Assembly (NCBI GenBank): GCA_030834965.1
Contig: JAUQWW010000014.1
Coordinates: 1-64,000 of the forward strand
Reading direction: 5' to 3'
DNA length: 64,000 nt
DNA from: Gallionellaceae bacterium
GTDB lineage: Bacteria; Pseudomonadota; Gammaproteobacteria; Burkholderiales; Gallionellaceae
In this document: in pieces, positions 20,075-29,881 of the stretch
Numbering within the stretch: the first letter of the stretch is position 1
Layout: each line of letters opens with the position of its first letter
Translations under genes and position numbers: made by a program
Notes under the pieces: generated by a model
Databases searched by the model: none
Seen by the model: the letters and a program-made list of their open reading frames with translations, nothing else
What the model was told of the DNA's origin: nothing

Positions 20075-21454
20075 CTACTGCCCCGCCACCATCATGCTTT
20101 CAACCAGAATCGACCCGCACTGGCGCGATCCCTGCACCAGCACGTCATTGCCCACCGCTGCGATATGGCGGTACATGTCCTTGAGATTGCCAGCGATCGT
20201 GATCTCCTCAACCGGATATTGAATTTCGCCGTTTTCCACCCAGAAACCCGCCGCGCCGCGCGAATAATCGCCGGTGACGTGGTTCACGCCCTGGCCGAGC
20301 AACTCGGTGACCACCAGACCGCGCCCCATTTTTTTCAGCAAGCCGTTGAAGTCCAGCTTACCCGGACGCAGGATGAGGTTGTGGTTGCCGCCTGCATTGC
20401 CGGTCGTTTTCATGCCCAGCTTGCGTGCGGAATAAGTGCCGAGAAAGTAGCCCTGCAGTACTCCCGCCTGGATAATAGCGCGGCGCTGCGTCTTCACGCC
20501 CTCGTCGTCGAAGGCGCTGCTGGCCAAGCCCCGAGGAATATCCGGTATATCGTCGATATGGATATTGGATGAAAACACCGGCTGCCCCAACTGGTCTAGC
20601 AGAAAGGAAGATTTGCGGTACAGACTGCTGCCGCTCACCGCGCCGACAAAATGACCGAGCAGGCTGGCAGCAACCGGTGCTTCGTACAACACCGGCACTT
20701 GCATGGTGCCGAGCTTGCGCGCGTTGAGCCGGCGCACCGCACGTTCCGCAGCGATGCGCCCCACCTCTTCCACCTTCAGCATTTCGCTTGCCTCGCGCGC
20801 CTCGGTGTACCAGTAATCGCGCTGCATGGCGCTGCCCTTGCCGGCAATCACGGCACAGCTGACGCTGTGGCGCGACGTAGGATAGCCGCCGATGAACCCC
20901 AGGCTGTTCGCATACACAAACTGCGACTCATGCACGCTTACCGTGGCGCCTTCCGAATTCTTGATGCGCTTGTCGCGCGCGAATGCGGCCTGCTCACACT
21001 CCCTGGCCAGGCCGATGGCCTGCTCCACATTCAGCAGCCAAGGGTGGTACAGATCCAGGTCCGTGAAGCCGGTTGCGAGCAATTCCGGCTCGGGCAAGCC
21101 GGCACAGTCATCGCTGGCAGTGTGGCGTGCAATGGAAAGCGCGGCATCCACCGTGTCGCGCAATGCCTGCCGCGAAAAATCCGAGGTGTGCGCATTGCCG
21201 CGTTGCTGGCCGAGGTACACGCTTATACCGATGCCCTTGTCGCGGTTGTATTCGATGGTCTCGACCTCGCCCTGACGCACGGTGACAGCCTGCCCGAAAC
21301 CGTCGGACACTTCCGCCGCACAGGCTGTCGCCCCCTGCTGCGTGGCATATTGAAGCATGTCGCGCGCAAGCTGGCGCAGCGTATCGGCGGAATGAGAAAA
21401 CCTGCCCTGGGTATGTTCGAGGGGATGGTGTCTGGATGGCGTCATCGGGTTCAT
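20075..21454 (-). CDS. pmbA: Metalloprotease PmbA/TldE
   Basis: 459 residues from the ATG at 21454 (MNPMTPSRHHPLEH). TldD/TldE-family heterodimeric zinc peptidase that trims microcin precursors and degrades unstructured peptides. Typical segments are GIGISVYLGQQRGNAHTSD, the GLPEPELLATGF loop, the YWYTEAREA region, and the C-terminal GFWVENGEIQYPVEEITIAGNL. PmbA lacks the HExxH of its partner TldD, which is expected; no tldD lies in this window. It is divergent from darP with 74 bases between starts, the usual betaproteobacterial pairing. Confidence 0.92.
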   Translation of the reverse strand: MNPMTPSRHHPLEHTQGRFSHSADTLRQLARDMLQYATQQGATACAAEVSDGFGQAVTVRQGEVETIEYNRDKGIGISVYLGQQRGNAHTSDFSRQALRDTVDAALSIARHTASDDCAGLPEPELLATGFTDLDLYHPWLLNVEQAIGLARECEQAAFARDKRIKNSEGATVSVHESQFVYANSLGFIGGYPTSRHSVSCAVIAGKGSAMQRDYWYTEAREASEMLKVEEVGRIAAERAVRRLNARKLGTMQVPVLYEAPVAASLLGHFVGAVSGSSLYRKSSFLLDQLGQPVFSSNIHIDDIPDIPRGLASSAFDDEGVKTQRRAIIQAGVLQGYFLGTYSARKLGMKTTGNAGGNHNLILRPGKLDFNGLLKKMGRGLVVTELLGQGVNHVTGDYSRGAAGFWVENGEIQYPVEEITIAGNLKDMYRHIAAVGNDVLVQGSRQCGSILVESMMVAGQ

Positions 21455-21528
21455 ATTCTGGAAATTCAGCAAAACAGTTTTATGGAAGGCGCTATCATAA
21501 CAACATCCCATTATTATTTCGCATACCT

Positions 21529-22062
21529 ATGCATCGCCACGACGACCATTCAGAAGAAGAACTGGACCTGCCACCCAGCAAGACCAAAATCAAGAAACAG
21601 ATGCTGGACCTGCAGGACATCGGTGAACAACTGGTGGGCCTCAGCACCGACAAACTGAAGGAGCTCGACTTGCCGGAGCGCCTGTTTGATGCCGTGCAGG
21701 AGATGAAGCGGATCAACAAATTTGGTGCGCAACGCCGGCAGATGCAGTACATCGGCAGGCTGATGCGCGACGTGGAGCCCGCTCCCATCGTCGCCAAACT
21801 GGAAGCCTGGAGCGGCAAATCACACCAGCACATCGCCTGGCTGCACCAGATCGAACGCTGGCGCGACCGCCTTCTGGAAAACGAAGGCGCACTGACCGAG
21901 TTGCTCGCCGACCATCCGGCCGCAGACGCACAAAGGCTGCGTACGCTGATCCGTAACGCGCAGAAGGAAAAGGAATTGCTGAAACCGCCGAAGAGTTACC
22001 GCGAAATCTTTCAGGTGCTGCGCGACATCATGCCGGAGCAGGCCGGGCACGCGCCAGAATAG
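21529..22062 (+). CDS. darP: Ribosome-associated protein DarP/YjgA (DUF615)
   Basis: 177 residues from the ATG at 21529. Entirely helical and very rich in charged residues: HDDHSEEELDLPPSKTKIKK, then the family core ELVGLS-like QLVGLSTDKLKELDLPE, RRQMQYIGRLMRDVEP and a basic C-terminus. The family promotes late 50S subunit maturation. Divergent from pmbA. The esterase gene follows 17 bases downstream in the same direction, probably cotranscribed. Confidence 0.9.
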   Translation: MHRHDDHSEEELDLPPSKTKIKKQMLDLQDIGEQLVGLSTDKLKELDLPERLFDAVQEMKRINKFGAQRRQMQYIGRLMRDVEPAPIVAKLEAWSGKSHQHIAWLHQIERWRDRLLENEGALTELLADHPAADAQRLRTLIRNAQKEKELLKPPKSYREIFQVLRDIMPEQAGHAPE

Positions 22063-22079
22063 CAAACCGCTGTCAAACC

Positions 22080-22769
22080 ATGCACGACATACTGCCCCAC
22101 ATCACTCTCGAAACCGGAAAATCCCCGCAACACAGCATCATCTGGCTGCATGGGCTGGGAGCCGACGGTGAAGATTTTGTCCCGATCGCGGAAGAGATGG
22201 ATTTGCCGGTGGCGGTGCGCTACCTGTTTCCGCATGCACCGAAGCGCCCGGTCACCATCAATGGCGGTTTCATCATGCGCGCATGGTATGACATTGCCGA
22301 CGCCACAATCGATGCACAGCAGGACGCTTCGGGCATACGCGCTGCACAGGCCGCCATCGAAACATTGATCGCACAGGAAATGCAGCGCGGCAATGCGCCA
22401 GAAAATATTTATCTCGCGGGATTTTCCCAGGGAGGCGCCATCGCGCTGCATACCGGCCTGCGCCACACCCAGCAGCTGGGCGGCATCATTGCGCTCTCCA
22501 CTTATTTGCTCCTGGCAGAAACGCTGGAGCAAGAAGCCAGCACAGCTGCGCAGAATATCCCCATTTTCATGGCGCACGGACGCAGTGACCCGGTCGTGCC
22601 TTACGCACTGGGAAAAGCCTCGGCGGAAAAATTAAGGGGTCTGGGTTACCAGCCGGAATGGCATGAGTACGCGATGCCGCATTCGGTATGCATGGAAGAG
22701 GTGCGCGATGTTGCGGCCTGGCTCGCACACCGATTGAAAATGGCCCAAGATGCGGGAGTGCGTTCCTGA
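22080..22769 (+). CDS. Phospholipase/carboxylesterase (alpha/beta hydrolase)
   Basis: 229 residues. Carboxylesterase type II family (EstB/acyl-protein thioesterase-like). Oxyanion segment IIWLHGLGADGEDFVPI, nucleophile elbow AGFSQGGAIAL, acid DPVVPY and His in MPHSV complete the Ser-Asp-His triad. Cytoplasmic, no signal peptide. Acts on short-chain or aryl esters or protein thioesters; natural substrate unknown. Shares direction with darP and faces the EamA transporter gene tail to tail. Confidence 0.9.
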   Translation: MHDILPHITLETGKSPQHSIIWLHGLGADGEDFVPIAEEMDLPVAVRYLFPHAPKRPVTINGGFIMRAWYDIADATIDAQQDASGIRAAQAAIETLIAQEMQRGNAPENIYLAGFSQGGAIALHTGLRHTQQLGGIIALSTYLLLAETLEQEASTAAQNIPIFMAHGRSDPVVPYALGKASAEKLRGLGYQPEWHEYAMPHSVCMEEVRDVAAWLAHRLKMAQDAGVRS

Positions 22770-22788
22770 TCTTGGATGCTGCAGCGCA

Positions 22789-23628
22789 TCACACCTTGCC
22801 GTAGCGCAACACCAGCCATATTCCTCCCAGGATCAGCAAGGAGGCGACCAGCAGATCGCGCGTGAGTGATTCGCCCAGCAAGGCGATGCCGGCCAGCATC
22901 GCGAGTACCGGGGCGCTGAGTTGTATTGTCGATGCTGTCATGACGCGTATGTGTTGCAACACCCGATACCACATGACATAACCCAGCCCCGAAGTCAGCG
23001 CGCCGGAGAGCACGGCATACAATATACCTCGTGCATCCAGCCGCAACCACGGTAACGCGAGCAGGGAGAGGATGATGGTCAGCGGCACGGTGCGCAGAAA
23101 ATTCCCCGCAGTTGCGGCAGATGGATTCGACAGTCCGCGTCCGAACAGCGAATACACGCCCCAGGCGATACCGCTTGCCAGCATCAAAATCGAATCCAGC
23201 ACGGACGGCGCCTCCACGCCGGGCGACACCAGGAGTACCAGCCCGACCATCGCCGCTGCGATGCCCATGCTTTGCAGTGCACCCATGCGTTCACCTGCGA
23301 TGAGTCCGGCTAAGATCATGGTCAGCTGCACCGCGCCGAACAACATCAATGCCCCCGCGCCGGTGTCGATGGTGCGGTAGGCGAAAGACAGCGCAGCTGC
23401 ATAGATGAACAATGCCAGCGCACTGCGCCAAGTGCCATGCTTGAGCGGTGCCTGCTGCTGCCAGCGCATCAGCAGCCAGAGCATGGCCGCCGCCGAAAGC
23501 AGGCGCACCGTGGTGAAGCTTGCAGCATCGATGCCGGTTTCCTTGAGCGCCATACGGCACAACAAGGAGTTGGCAGCAAATGCGACCATGGTCAGCGTCG
23601 TATAAAGGACCAGTCTTAGCGGGCTCAT
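22789..23628 (-). CDS. EamA/DMT-family transporter
   Basis: 279 residues, ten predicted TM helices in two five-helix EamA repeats. The first begins LVLYTTLTMVAFAANSLLC and the second near LDSILMLASGIAWGVYSLFG. Drug/metabolite transporter superfamily members export amino acids, metabolites or drugs across the inner membrane; the substrate cannot be read from sequence. Starts with an ATG at 23628. The 206 bases upstream (23629-23834), before the PilZ-like gene, show no gene and no clear promoter. Confidence 0.85.
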   Translation of the reverse strand: MSPLRLVLYTTLTMVAFAANSLLCRMALKETGIDAASFTTVRLLSAAAMLWLLMRWQQQAPLKHGTWRSALALFIYAAALSFAYRTIDTGAGALMLFGAVQLTMILAGLIAGERMGALQSMGIAAAMVGLVLLVSPGVEAPSVLDSILMLASGIAWGVYSLFGRGLSNPSAATAGNFLRTVPLTIILSLLALPWLRLDARGILYAVLSGALTSGLGYVMWYRVLQHIRVMTASTIQLSAPVLAMLAGIALLGESLTRDLLVASLLILGGIWLVLRYGKV

Positions 23629-23834
23629 CGAAGGTTTACGCGATCAGTGCCTTCCGTGGAAAATGGCGCGTCTCGGCGGCATGCAGACTGAGGTAAGAGT
23701 GCATCCAGGATTTTGTGCTGTTCGTGAACGACTGCTTCGGCTCTATTGTGCTGGAAGCGGAGGCTCGTCAGTATCTAGCTGGCATCGCAAACGTAAGGTC
23801 ACTCTGACACGCTCTGCCAGTTGAATCTCTACAT

Positions 23835-25355
23835 TCAATGAGTCTCTTCCGCACCCACATCCTCTTCGATCATGCGATAGCGTGCCAGGTCATAATCCAC
23901 ACCCTTCTCCAGCAGTGCCAGCGGCATCAGCAAGTAGTTCTTGTCGGACAATTTCACATGCAGGCTGCTGTTCTCCGAGAAAGCGGCGGCATTCATCAGC
24001 AGGGTGACTTCACCCGAATCATCATTTGCATTGTTCAGCAACACGGCGCGCTGTTCGCCGCTCACGCCATGCTCGCGCACACTCACGCCGATGACATGGT
24101 TGCCAAGCAACTGTATTCCGACATGCAGGTTGTTCTGTTTATCCCGGCTCAGGCGGCGCACGATACCAGCGCCCCAGTGCTCCCCTCTTTCCGGCCGTGT
24201 GCCAATCAGCGAGCCTATCGCCGCGTCTGATACGCGCGCTGAAGGCAGGACGCAGCGCATGCCGCTGATGCTGATATCCTCGACCGTCCAGTGCTCACTG
24301 GTGTCAGTGGCGTGATCCAGATCGGCGCCGGCCTTCTCCAGCACGCCGGAAAATCCAATTGCCACATGCAATTTGACCAGAACCTTGTGCCGCGCAGCAC
24401 GTCGCGTCGGCAAGTCTGATCCCCAAAACACGGAGAGATGACGCACCACCTCACGTACCGCATCGGCATCGAACACACCGCCGAGATTGATCGTCTCTGG
24501 CACAACGCCTTTCTTCACTATGCCGAGCAACGCCTGGACGTGCGGCTGGACTGCGCCTGCACCGAGGAAACGCATACCAGGCTGCAGCTGGAGGTCCGCA
24601 TTTAACCGCATGGGTGGCGCAGGATGTTCGAGGTCAAAACAGAACACGCTGCCCGGTTCCTTCTGTGCGCTGATCGCAAAGCTCCGGCAGAAATGCGACG
24701 TCAGCCGTTCGGCAAGATGTACCTGCAGCGGTTTGAGCGTGCTGGCGCCGGAGGCATACCACATCAGCAGGCTGCCAAACTCGTATCGCACCGATGTGCT
24801 CACGCCCAGGCCCGCGTAGAGCGTAACGGGTTGATCCAGATACTTTTGCACCTCTGCATACGAATAGAGTTCGGCCAGGCTTCCCCATATCGTCTGATCA
24901 GGCAATGCATAGCGCGCTGCCGCGCATTTCAGCCTGCCGGTCAACGCGGAGATGCAACGCGCTGCAACGAGCGGCAGCGATGATTGGATCGCGACACTTC
25001 CCTTGTCGCCCTTGCTGTAACGCATTTGCACATTCAAGTAAGCCTGAGCGACCTGCAGAAAGAAATCATTCAGCGCCACCCACAAGCGATTCTCATGGAA
25101 TCTGGTCAGGGACTTGTCCGCAAAATAGTCCCGTGTCAGTTTGCGCTCATAGGGGCGCGCTGTTTCGTCGAGCAGACGCAACACCTCAAGCTGTTGATCG
25201 AGACGAAAATCCTGGTGCTCGCGCACCGACTCGATCCATGTGGTCAATTCATGCAATGCTTTCAGCGCATCATTCTTGGGCAGATCATGCAAAAACAGCT
25301 GCGCCGACTTGATATCTGCCATCGGATGATCAGATTTCTTGTCAAAGAATCCCAA
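23835..25355 (-). CDS. Conserved hypothetical protein with possible PilZ-like C-terminal domain
   Basis: About 506 residues from a TTG at 25355 (reading LGFFDKKSDHPMADIKSAQ), chosen because GGAAGG lies 10 bases upstream. ATG at 25322 is the alternative, and the open frame upstream of both covers the start of divergent aat. Soluble, mostly helical in the first 300 residues (NDALKALHELTTWIESVREH). The last 150 residues look beta-rich: WTVEDISISGMRCVLPSARV then IGTRPERGEHWGAGIVRRLS, the layout of a PilZ c-di-GMP domain. The expected RxxxR and DxSxxG motifs are only partly there (DISISGMR). I recall similar proteins in many betaproteobacteria but no assigned role. Confidence 0.65.
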   Translation of the reverse strand: MGFFDKKSDHPMADIKSAQLFLHDLPKNDALKALHELTTWIESVREHQDFRLDQQLEVLRLLDETARPYERKLTRDYFADKSLTRFHENRLWVALNDFFLQVAQAYLNVQMRYSKGDKGSVAIQSSLPLVAARCISALTGRLKCAAARYALPDQTIWGSLAELYSYAEVQKYLDQPVTLYAGLGVSTSVRYEFGSLLMWYASGASTLKPLQVHLAERLTSHFCRSFAISAQKEPGSVFCFDLEHPAPPMRLNADLQLQPGMRFLGAGAVQPHVQALLGIVKKGVVPETINLGGVFDADAVREVVRHLSVFWGSDLPTRRAARHKVLVKLHVAIGFSGVLEKAGADLDHATDTSEHWTVEDISISGMRCVLPSARVSDAAIGSLIGTRPERGEHWGAGIVRRLSRDKQNNLHVGIQLLGNHVIGVSVREHGVSGEQRAVLLNNANDDSGEVTLLMNAAAFSENSSLHVKLSDKNYLLMPLALLEKGVDYDLARYRMIEEDVGAEETH

Positions 25356-25465
25356 CTTGAGCCACCCTTCCAGGTTAAAGCGCCATGCTGCGCTAATGTG
25401 GCAATATAATCGCAAACTTGCCTGCTTGGCTACAGAGCCATCCGCCAACCGCTTAACATTGTCCA

Positions 25466-26158
25466 ATGATTGCACTGCTGCACGACGATACTCCCTTCCC
25501 GCCCGTGGAACAGGCATTGCGCACGCCCAACGGCCTGCTGGCAGCGGGTGGCAGCCTGACGCCGGCGCGCCTGCTGGATGCATACCGCCACGGCATTTTT
25601 CCGTGGTTCAATCCGGGCGATCCCATACTGTGGTGGAGTCCCGACCCGCGCACGGTGCTGTTCCCGGAGGAATTCAAGATTTCCCGTTCGCTGCGCAAAA
25701 CCTTGCGCAGCGGGGTATATGAAGTCCGCACCGACACCGCCTTTGAGCGCGTGATACGCGCCTGTGCCGCTCCGCGCGAGGCACAGGGCGGAACGTGGAT
25801 CACGGAAGACATGATCACAGCCTACGTCCGTCTGCACTGGATGGGGGTGGCGCACTCGGTGGAAACCTGGCGGCATGGTGAACTCGTGGGCGGTCTGTAT
25901 GGCGTCAGCATCGGGCGCATGTTTTACGGTGAATCGATGTTCAGCCGCAGCACCGATGCGTCCAAGGTCGCGCTCGCCCATCTCGCCGCACAGCTACAGC
26001 GCTGGGGCTATGACATGATCGATTGCCAGATGCACACTGCGCATCTGGCCTCGCTCGGCGCGCGCGAAATTCCGCGCGCGGAATTCGTCCAGCGCGTGCA
26101 GGAACTGACACGCGGCCCGGACAATTTCACCCAATGGCAATTCGATCAGATTATTTAA
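25466..26158 (+). CDS. aat: Leucyl/phenylalanyl-tRNA-protein transferase
   Basis: 230 residues. Adds Leu or Phe from charged tRNA to proteins with N-terminal Arg or Lys, marking them for ClpAP (N-end rule). Family motifs: [69 protein letters not shown], and [19 protein letters not shown], with the catalytic-site Glu and Gln residues in the last. Bpt, the other bacterial aminoacyl-tRNA-protein transferase, is encoded 1 kb downstream. Confidence 0.95.
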   Translation: MIALLHDDTPFPPVEQALRTPNGLLAAGGSLTPARLLDAYRHGIFPWFNPGDPILWWSPDPRTVLFPEEFKISRSLRKTLRSGVYEVRTDTAFERVIRACAAPREAQGGTWITEDMITAYVRLHWMGVAHSVETWRHGELVGGLYGVSIGRMFYGESMFSRSTDASKVALAHLAAQLQRWGYDMIDCQMHTAHLASLGAREIPRAEFVQRVQELTRGPDNFTQWQFDQII

Positions 26159-26186
26159 TGAACTGTGCGCCGAATCAAAGCTGTTT

Positions 26187-26843
26187 TTATTTGGCCAGCA
26201 ATGTCTGCTCGGCCATCGCGCCAACCGTGGCGCCAATTGTGGCTTTGACCGTTGCATGATCCGCGGCGGCCATTGTGGTTTCTGACGTGGATGACCAGAT
26301 CATGTTCTTGTGCGCTGCGTCATACACGTTTGCCTCCAGCAGCGCTTGTTCGTCATCGGCAATCGCATCGTGCATGAATAATGCCTGATAGCCGTAGCCA
26401 AAATAATCTACCCAGGTATCGTAATAAATGTGCGGCTGAAAGATGGTTCCAGGAACATAAATCTGCGCGTGCTCTTTGCCCACCAGCCTCGTAACGAGCA
26501 CCGCATCCGATCCCTGCTCGCCTATTTTTTCTGCGATGGCCACCGGATCGTTCTGTTTCTCATCCGGAAGCACCGTATGGCTTGCAATTGCATCTACGCC
26601 CCGGGCCTTGAATTCCCGCACAAATGCATCCTCGAAAACTTTTCTGTTTTCCGGATCTTTGGCGACGCCGAGCACCATGATTTTCTGGGGATGCCCCTCA
26701 TGCGTCGAATTCTTCCAGGCTGATTTAATCTCGGCCGATTGTGCCGATGCTGCCATTTCCCCCGTTGGTGACGTTGCACAGGCCGTCAACAATGCCGCAA
26801 CCAACAACCCAAAACCGAGCGAACTTTTCAGCGTCTGTATCAT
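26187..26843 (-). CDS. Putative outer-membrane lipoprotein
   Basis: 218 residues from the ATG at 26843, which follows a strong GGGGGAAAA ribosome site; an upstream in-frame ATG at 26897 would add 18 residues without one. Signal peptide with lipobox LLTACATS at about residues 19-24. The mature part has an alpha/beta pattern (KIMVLGVAKDPENRKVFEDA, VDAIASHTVLPDEKQN, GSDAVLVTRLVGKEH) reminiscent of DUF799/CsgG-like periplasmic domains that bind other envelope proteins. The end (TTMAAADHATVKATIGATVG) is Ala-rich. It intervenes between aat and bpt on the opposite strand. Function unknown. Confidence 0.75.
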   Translation of the reverse strand: MIQTLKSSLGFGLLVAALLTACATSPTGEMAASAQSAEIKSAWKNSTHEGHPQKIMVLGVAKDPENRKVFEDAFVREFKARGVDAIASHTVLPDEKQNDPVAIAEKIGEQGSDAVLVTRLVGKEHAQIYVPGTIFQPHIYYDTWVDYFGYGYQALFMHDAIADDEQALLEANVYDAAHKNMIWSSTSETTMAAADHATVKATIGATVGAMAEQTLLAK

Positions 26844-27169
26844 TATTTTTCCCCCTTCAAGCAAAGAAGTCATTTTTTCCAGCAACGCGCCAGCCACAGC
26901 AACGTGCTGCCTCCATTGCCTACGTTAGCATATTTGCGCAGGAATAAAATCTGTTTTCTTCTGTAAAAACTCCATGATAAACAGCGACGCCCCTGGCTCG
27001 GAATGAATTCCCGGCAATATTGTCTACTGCAAAGGATGCTCCCGGATTTCGTGGAAACACAGCCGTCTGCCTCTCAACCGTGGAGTCTCGCGCATGGAAT
27101 TTATCCCACACCGGCAGGAATTGATACACTACTGACCTGGCATCGCCTTACCCTGGCGTTACGACAAAT
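26844..27169. other. Intergenic region between lipoprotein gene and bpt
   Basis: No coding frame of substance. The left edge carries the lipoprotein's ribosome site. Near the right edge a weak promoter candidate for bpt, TTATCC with 18 bases to TACACT, ends about 40 bases before the bpt ATG. Nothing else recognised. Confidence 0.4.
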
Positions 27170-27910
27170 ATGAACCTGTTGCATGACATCCCGCTATCGG
27201 CGCTGCAGTTCTATCTCACCGCGCCCTATCCCTGCAGCTACCTGCCGGATAGGCTGGCGCGCTCGCAGGTTGCCACACCGAGCTTCATGATCACCACGCC
27301 TGTCTATTCCGAGCTGGTGCGGCGCGGCTTCCGGCGCAGCGGAACGTTTACCTACCGGCCGCGCTGCGACGATTGCCGAGCCTGCGTGCCGGTACGCGTC
27401 GAGGTAAAGTCATTTGCGCCCAAACGCACGCAACGCCGTGCCTGGCAGCACCACAGCGGAATGATTGCGTCCCTGCATGAGCTGACCGACAACGAGGAAT
27501 ACTTCACGCTGTACCAGCGCTATCAGAAAGCGCGCCACCGCGACGGCGGCATGGAGAATGACAGCCGCGAGCAGTACCGCAACTTTCTGCTGCAAAGCCA
27601 TGTCGATTCCATATTGGTGGAGTTCCGCGAACAGGACGTGCTGCGCATGGTGAGCCTCATTGACATTCTCGAGGATGGGCTTTCTTCGGTGTATACGTTT
27701 TTCGACCCGGATGTGGCGCATTCCAGTTTCGGCACCTACAACGTTCTGTGGCAGATCGAGCTGTGCCGCGAGCTGCAGCTGGATTACCTGTACCTGGGCT
27801 ACTGGATCAAGGAGAGCGCAAAAATGGCGTACAAAGCCAACTTCCGTCCCCTGCAGGGTCTGATAAACGGGGAATGGCAACCCCTGTCAGGTCAAGACAA
27901 CACACCATGA
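27170..27910 (+). CDS. bpt: Aspartate/glutamate leucyltransferase (Bpt, arginyltransferase family)
   Basis: 246 residues. Bacterial protein transferase that adds Leu to N-terminal Asp or Glu, feeding the N-end rule degradation route; related to eukaryotic ATE1. N-terminal ATE domain with the paired cysteines PYPCSYL and [14 protein letters not shown], then [10 protein letters not shown]. The C-terminal ATE domain has the GNAT-like fold, with [26 protein letters not shown] and [23 protein letters not shown] at 27170; the stop overlaps the next ATG as ATGA. Confidence 0.93.
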   Translation: MNLLHDIPLSALQFYLTAPYPCSYLPDRLARSQVATPSFMITTPVYSELVRRGFRRSGTFTYRPRCDDCRACVPVRVEVKSFAPKRTQRRAWQHHSGMIASLHELTDNEEYFTLYQRYQKARHRDGGMENDSREQYRNFLLQSHVDSILVEFREQDVLRMVSLIDILEDGLSSVYTFFDPDVAHSSFGTYNVLWQIELCRELQLDYLYLGYWIKESAKMAYKANFRPLQGLINGEWQPLSGQDNTP

Positions 27911-28791
27911 AAACCCGCCTTGCCCTGTTCTCGCTTGCACTGGTGGTGCTGCCCGTACTGTCCGCCTGGCTGTCCGGCATGGGCTTGCCGGAACACTCGG
28001 CCATTGAGGGGAATGCAATGCTTCCGGCACTCATCGCCGGCCTGGTCGTGGCCGTAGCCATCCTGCTGCTCGACGCTCGCACATACCGTCGCACCGGCTC
28101 CAGCCTGCTGCACAAACAACGGCGCTATATCGCCTGGCTGAGCGTCGCGGGCGCTGCTCTGGGTGCGCTGCTGGCCTATCTCAACTATTACGCGGAAAGC
28201 TGGATGACCGCCGCCGGCAGTCTGATGCAATCCCTGCTGCTCGCCGCGTTGCTGGGTGCCGTGCTGCTGCCCGGAGTGCTGGTCACGCGCCTGTGGCTTG
28301 CGGGCTTTCCCGGCCTGCTGCGCAGCCTCACGCGGATGCCGGCACTGCCCGAGCCCGGGCGCGAGCCCGCCGCTTCGTTGCTGCTGCTTGCTGCCTTGAG
28401 CGGCCTGCTCGGCGGCGCAGTATGGCCCGCGCAACTCTTCTGGCTGCTGTGGCTGTCGCCCTTGCTGCTGCTGGCCGCGCTGCAGGTGCTGTGGCACGAA
28501 AGCACGATTTTCTCCGGGCTGAATCAGGGCGACTGGAGCCGCATCGTGCTGGCCAGCCTGTCCGGCCTGCTGACCGGAGGCATGGCACTGGCCACCTATA
28601 CACTGGCGGGCGGCGCTGTGTATTTCTCGCTGCCCATGCCGCCGCTCAGCATCACGCTCGGCCTGTGCCTGTTCGGGCTGCTGTGCCTGCAGCTCGGCGA
28701 CATCATGGCGGAGCCATGGCGCGGCAAGAAACGCTCGGAAATATTCAAGAGAAAGCCCTTCCCTATTCAAGTCGTCGTCAAGAAAGATTGA
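27907..28791 (+). CDS. Integral membrane protein, unknown
   Basis: 294 residues, starting at the ATG that overlaps the bpt stop. About eight predicted TM helices, for example [57 protein letters not shown] and [15 protein letters not shown]-like segments. A basic C-terminal tail ([20 protein letters not shown]) faces the cytoplasm. Very rich in Leu, Ala and Gly. It sits between bpt and pyrD in one run of genes. No conserved catalytic motif or family recognised. Confidence 0.75.
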   Translation: MKTRLALFSLALVVLPVLSAWLSGMGLPEHSAIEGNAMLPALIAGLVVAVAILLLDARTYRRTGSSLLHKQRRYIAWLSVAGAALGALLAYLNYYAESWMTAAGSLMQSLLLAALLGAVLLPGVLVTRLWLAGFPGLLRSLTRMPALPEPGREPAASLLLLAALSGLLGGAVWPAQLFWLLWLSPLLLLAALQVLWHESTIFSGLNQGDWSRIVLASLSGLLTGGMALATYTLAGGAVYFSLPMPPLSITLGLCLFGLLCLQLGDIMAEPWRGKKRSEIFKRKPFPIQVVVKKD

Positions 28792-28794
28792 TTG

Positions 28795-29847
28795 ATGTAC
28801 CCACTGATACGCCCGCTGCTTTTTTCTCTCGATGCGGAAACCGCGCACCACATGACGCTCGATGCGCTGCAGAAGGCGCACAGGTGCGGCGTGCTGCCGC
28901 TGTTTGCCAGACGCCCCCCCGACGATCCGCGCACGGTCATGGGCCTGACCTTTCCCAACCCGGTTGGGCTGGCCGCCGGCATGGACAAGAACGGCGCTTA
29001 CATTGATGCGCTGGCCGAACTCGGTTTTGGTTTCATCGAGATCGGCACCGTCACGCCGCGCCCGCAGCCGGGCAACCCCAAGCCGCGCATGTTCCGCCTG
29101 CCCGAGGCGCAGGCCATTATCAACCGCATGGGCTTCAACAATCTCGGCGCGGATGCGCTTGTCGAAAACGTAAAGCGCGCAAAATATTCCGGCATAGTGG
29201 GCATCAACATCGGCAAGAATTTCGATACGCCGATTGAGAAGGCCGCCGACGATTACATCATCTGCCTGCGCAAGGTGTATGCACTTGCCAGTTATGTCAC
29301 GATCAACATCTCCTCGCCCAACACCAAGAATCTGCGCCAGTTGCAGGGCAGCGATGAACTGGACGCGCTGCTTGCACAACTCAAGGCGGAACAGGAAAAG
29401 CTGGCCGAGCTGCATGGCAAATATGTGCCGATGGCACTGAAGATTGCGCCCGACCTGGACCAGGAACAGATTCAGCAGATCGCCGCACTGCTCATGCGCC
29501 ACCGCATCGATTGCGTGATCGCCACCAACACCACGCTGTCGCGCGAGGGCGTGGAACGCCTGCCGCAGCACAGCGAGGCGGGCGGGCTAAGCGGTGCGCC
29601 GGTGCGCGAAAAGTCCACAGCCGTCATCCGCCAGCTTGCTGCTGCGCTGCAAGGATCACTGCCCATCATCGGCGTGGGCGGCATACTGAGCGGAGCGGAT
29701 GCAGCAGAAAAAATCAGCGCCGGCGCGGCTCTGGTGCAGGTCTACAGCGGCCTGGTTTATCGCGGCGCGGATTTGATTGGCGAATGCGCGGAAGCGATAC
29801 GGCGTGCACCGAAACACGTCCCCTCCCCCTTGCAGGGGGAGGGCTAG
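28795..29847 (+). CDS. pyrD: Dihydroorotate dehydrogenase (quinone), class 2
   Basis: 350 residues. Oxidises dihydroorotate to orotate with FMN and passes electrons to the quinone pool at the inner membrane. The N-terminal membrane-associating helices ([20 protein letters not shown]) mark class 2. FMN and substrate motifs: [59 protein letters not shown] with catalytic Ser, VIATNTTL, and [15 protein letters not shown]. The last residues before the stop ([10 protein letters not shown]) are encoded by a GAGGG-type repeat whose sequence also supplies the TAG. The native C-terminus would be expected near EAIRRA. Confidence 0.95.
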   Translation: MYPLIRPLLFSLDAETAHHMTLDALQKAHRCGVLPLFARRPPDDPRTVMGLTFPNPVGLAAGMDKNGAYIDALAELGFGFIEIGTVTPRPQPGNPKPRMFRLPEAQAIINRMGFNNLGADALVENVKRAKYSGIVGINIGKNFDTPIEKAADDYIICLRKVYALASYVTINISSPNTKNLRQLQGSDELDALLAQLKAEQEKLAELHGKYVPMALKIAPDLDQEQIQQIAALLMRHRIDCVIATNTTLSREGVERLPQHSEAGGLSGAPVREKSTAVIRQLAAALQGSLPIIGVGGILSGADAAEKISAGAALVQVYSGLVYRGADLIGECAEAIRRAPKHVPSPLQGEG

Positions 29848-29856
29848 GGAGAGGGT
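29821..29856. repeat. GAGGG-type palindromic repeat, copy 2, inside the pyrD 3' end
   Basis: CCCTCCCCCTTGCAGGGGGA then GGGCTAGGGAGAGGGT. The first 27 bases are translated as the end of pyrD, and the TAG stop lies within the element. It sits between two convergent genes and may serve as their terminator. Confidence 0.65.
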
Positions 29857-29881
29857 AGAAACGCGTTTTCTCTGCGCTTCC

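Noticed and set aside
27892-29571. 559-codon open frame on the minus strand opposite the membrane protein and pyrD
   Set aside because: Gln/His/Ala-rich shadow of a Leu-rich membrane gene and pyrD.
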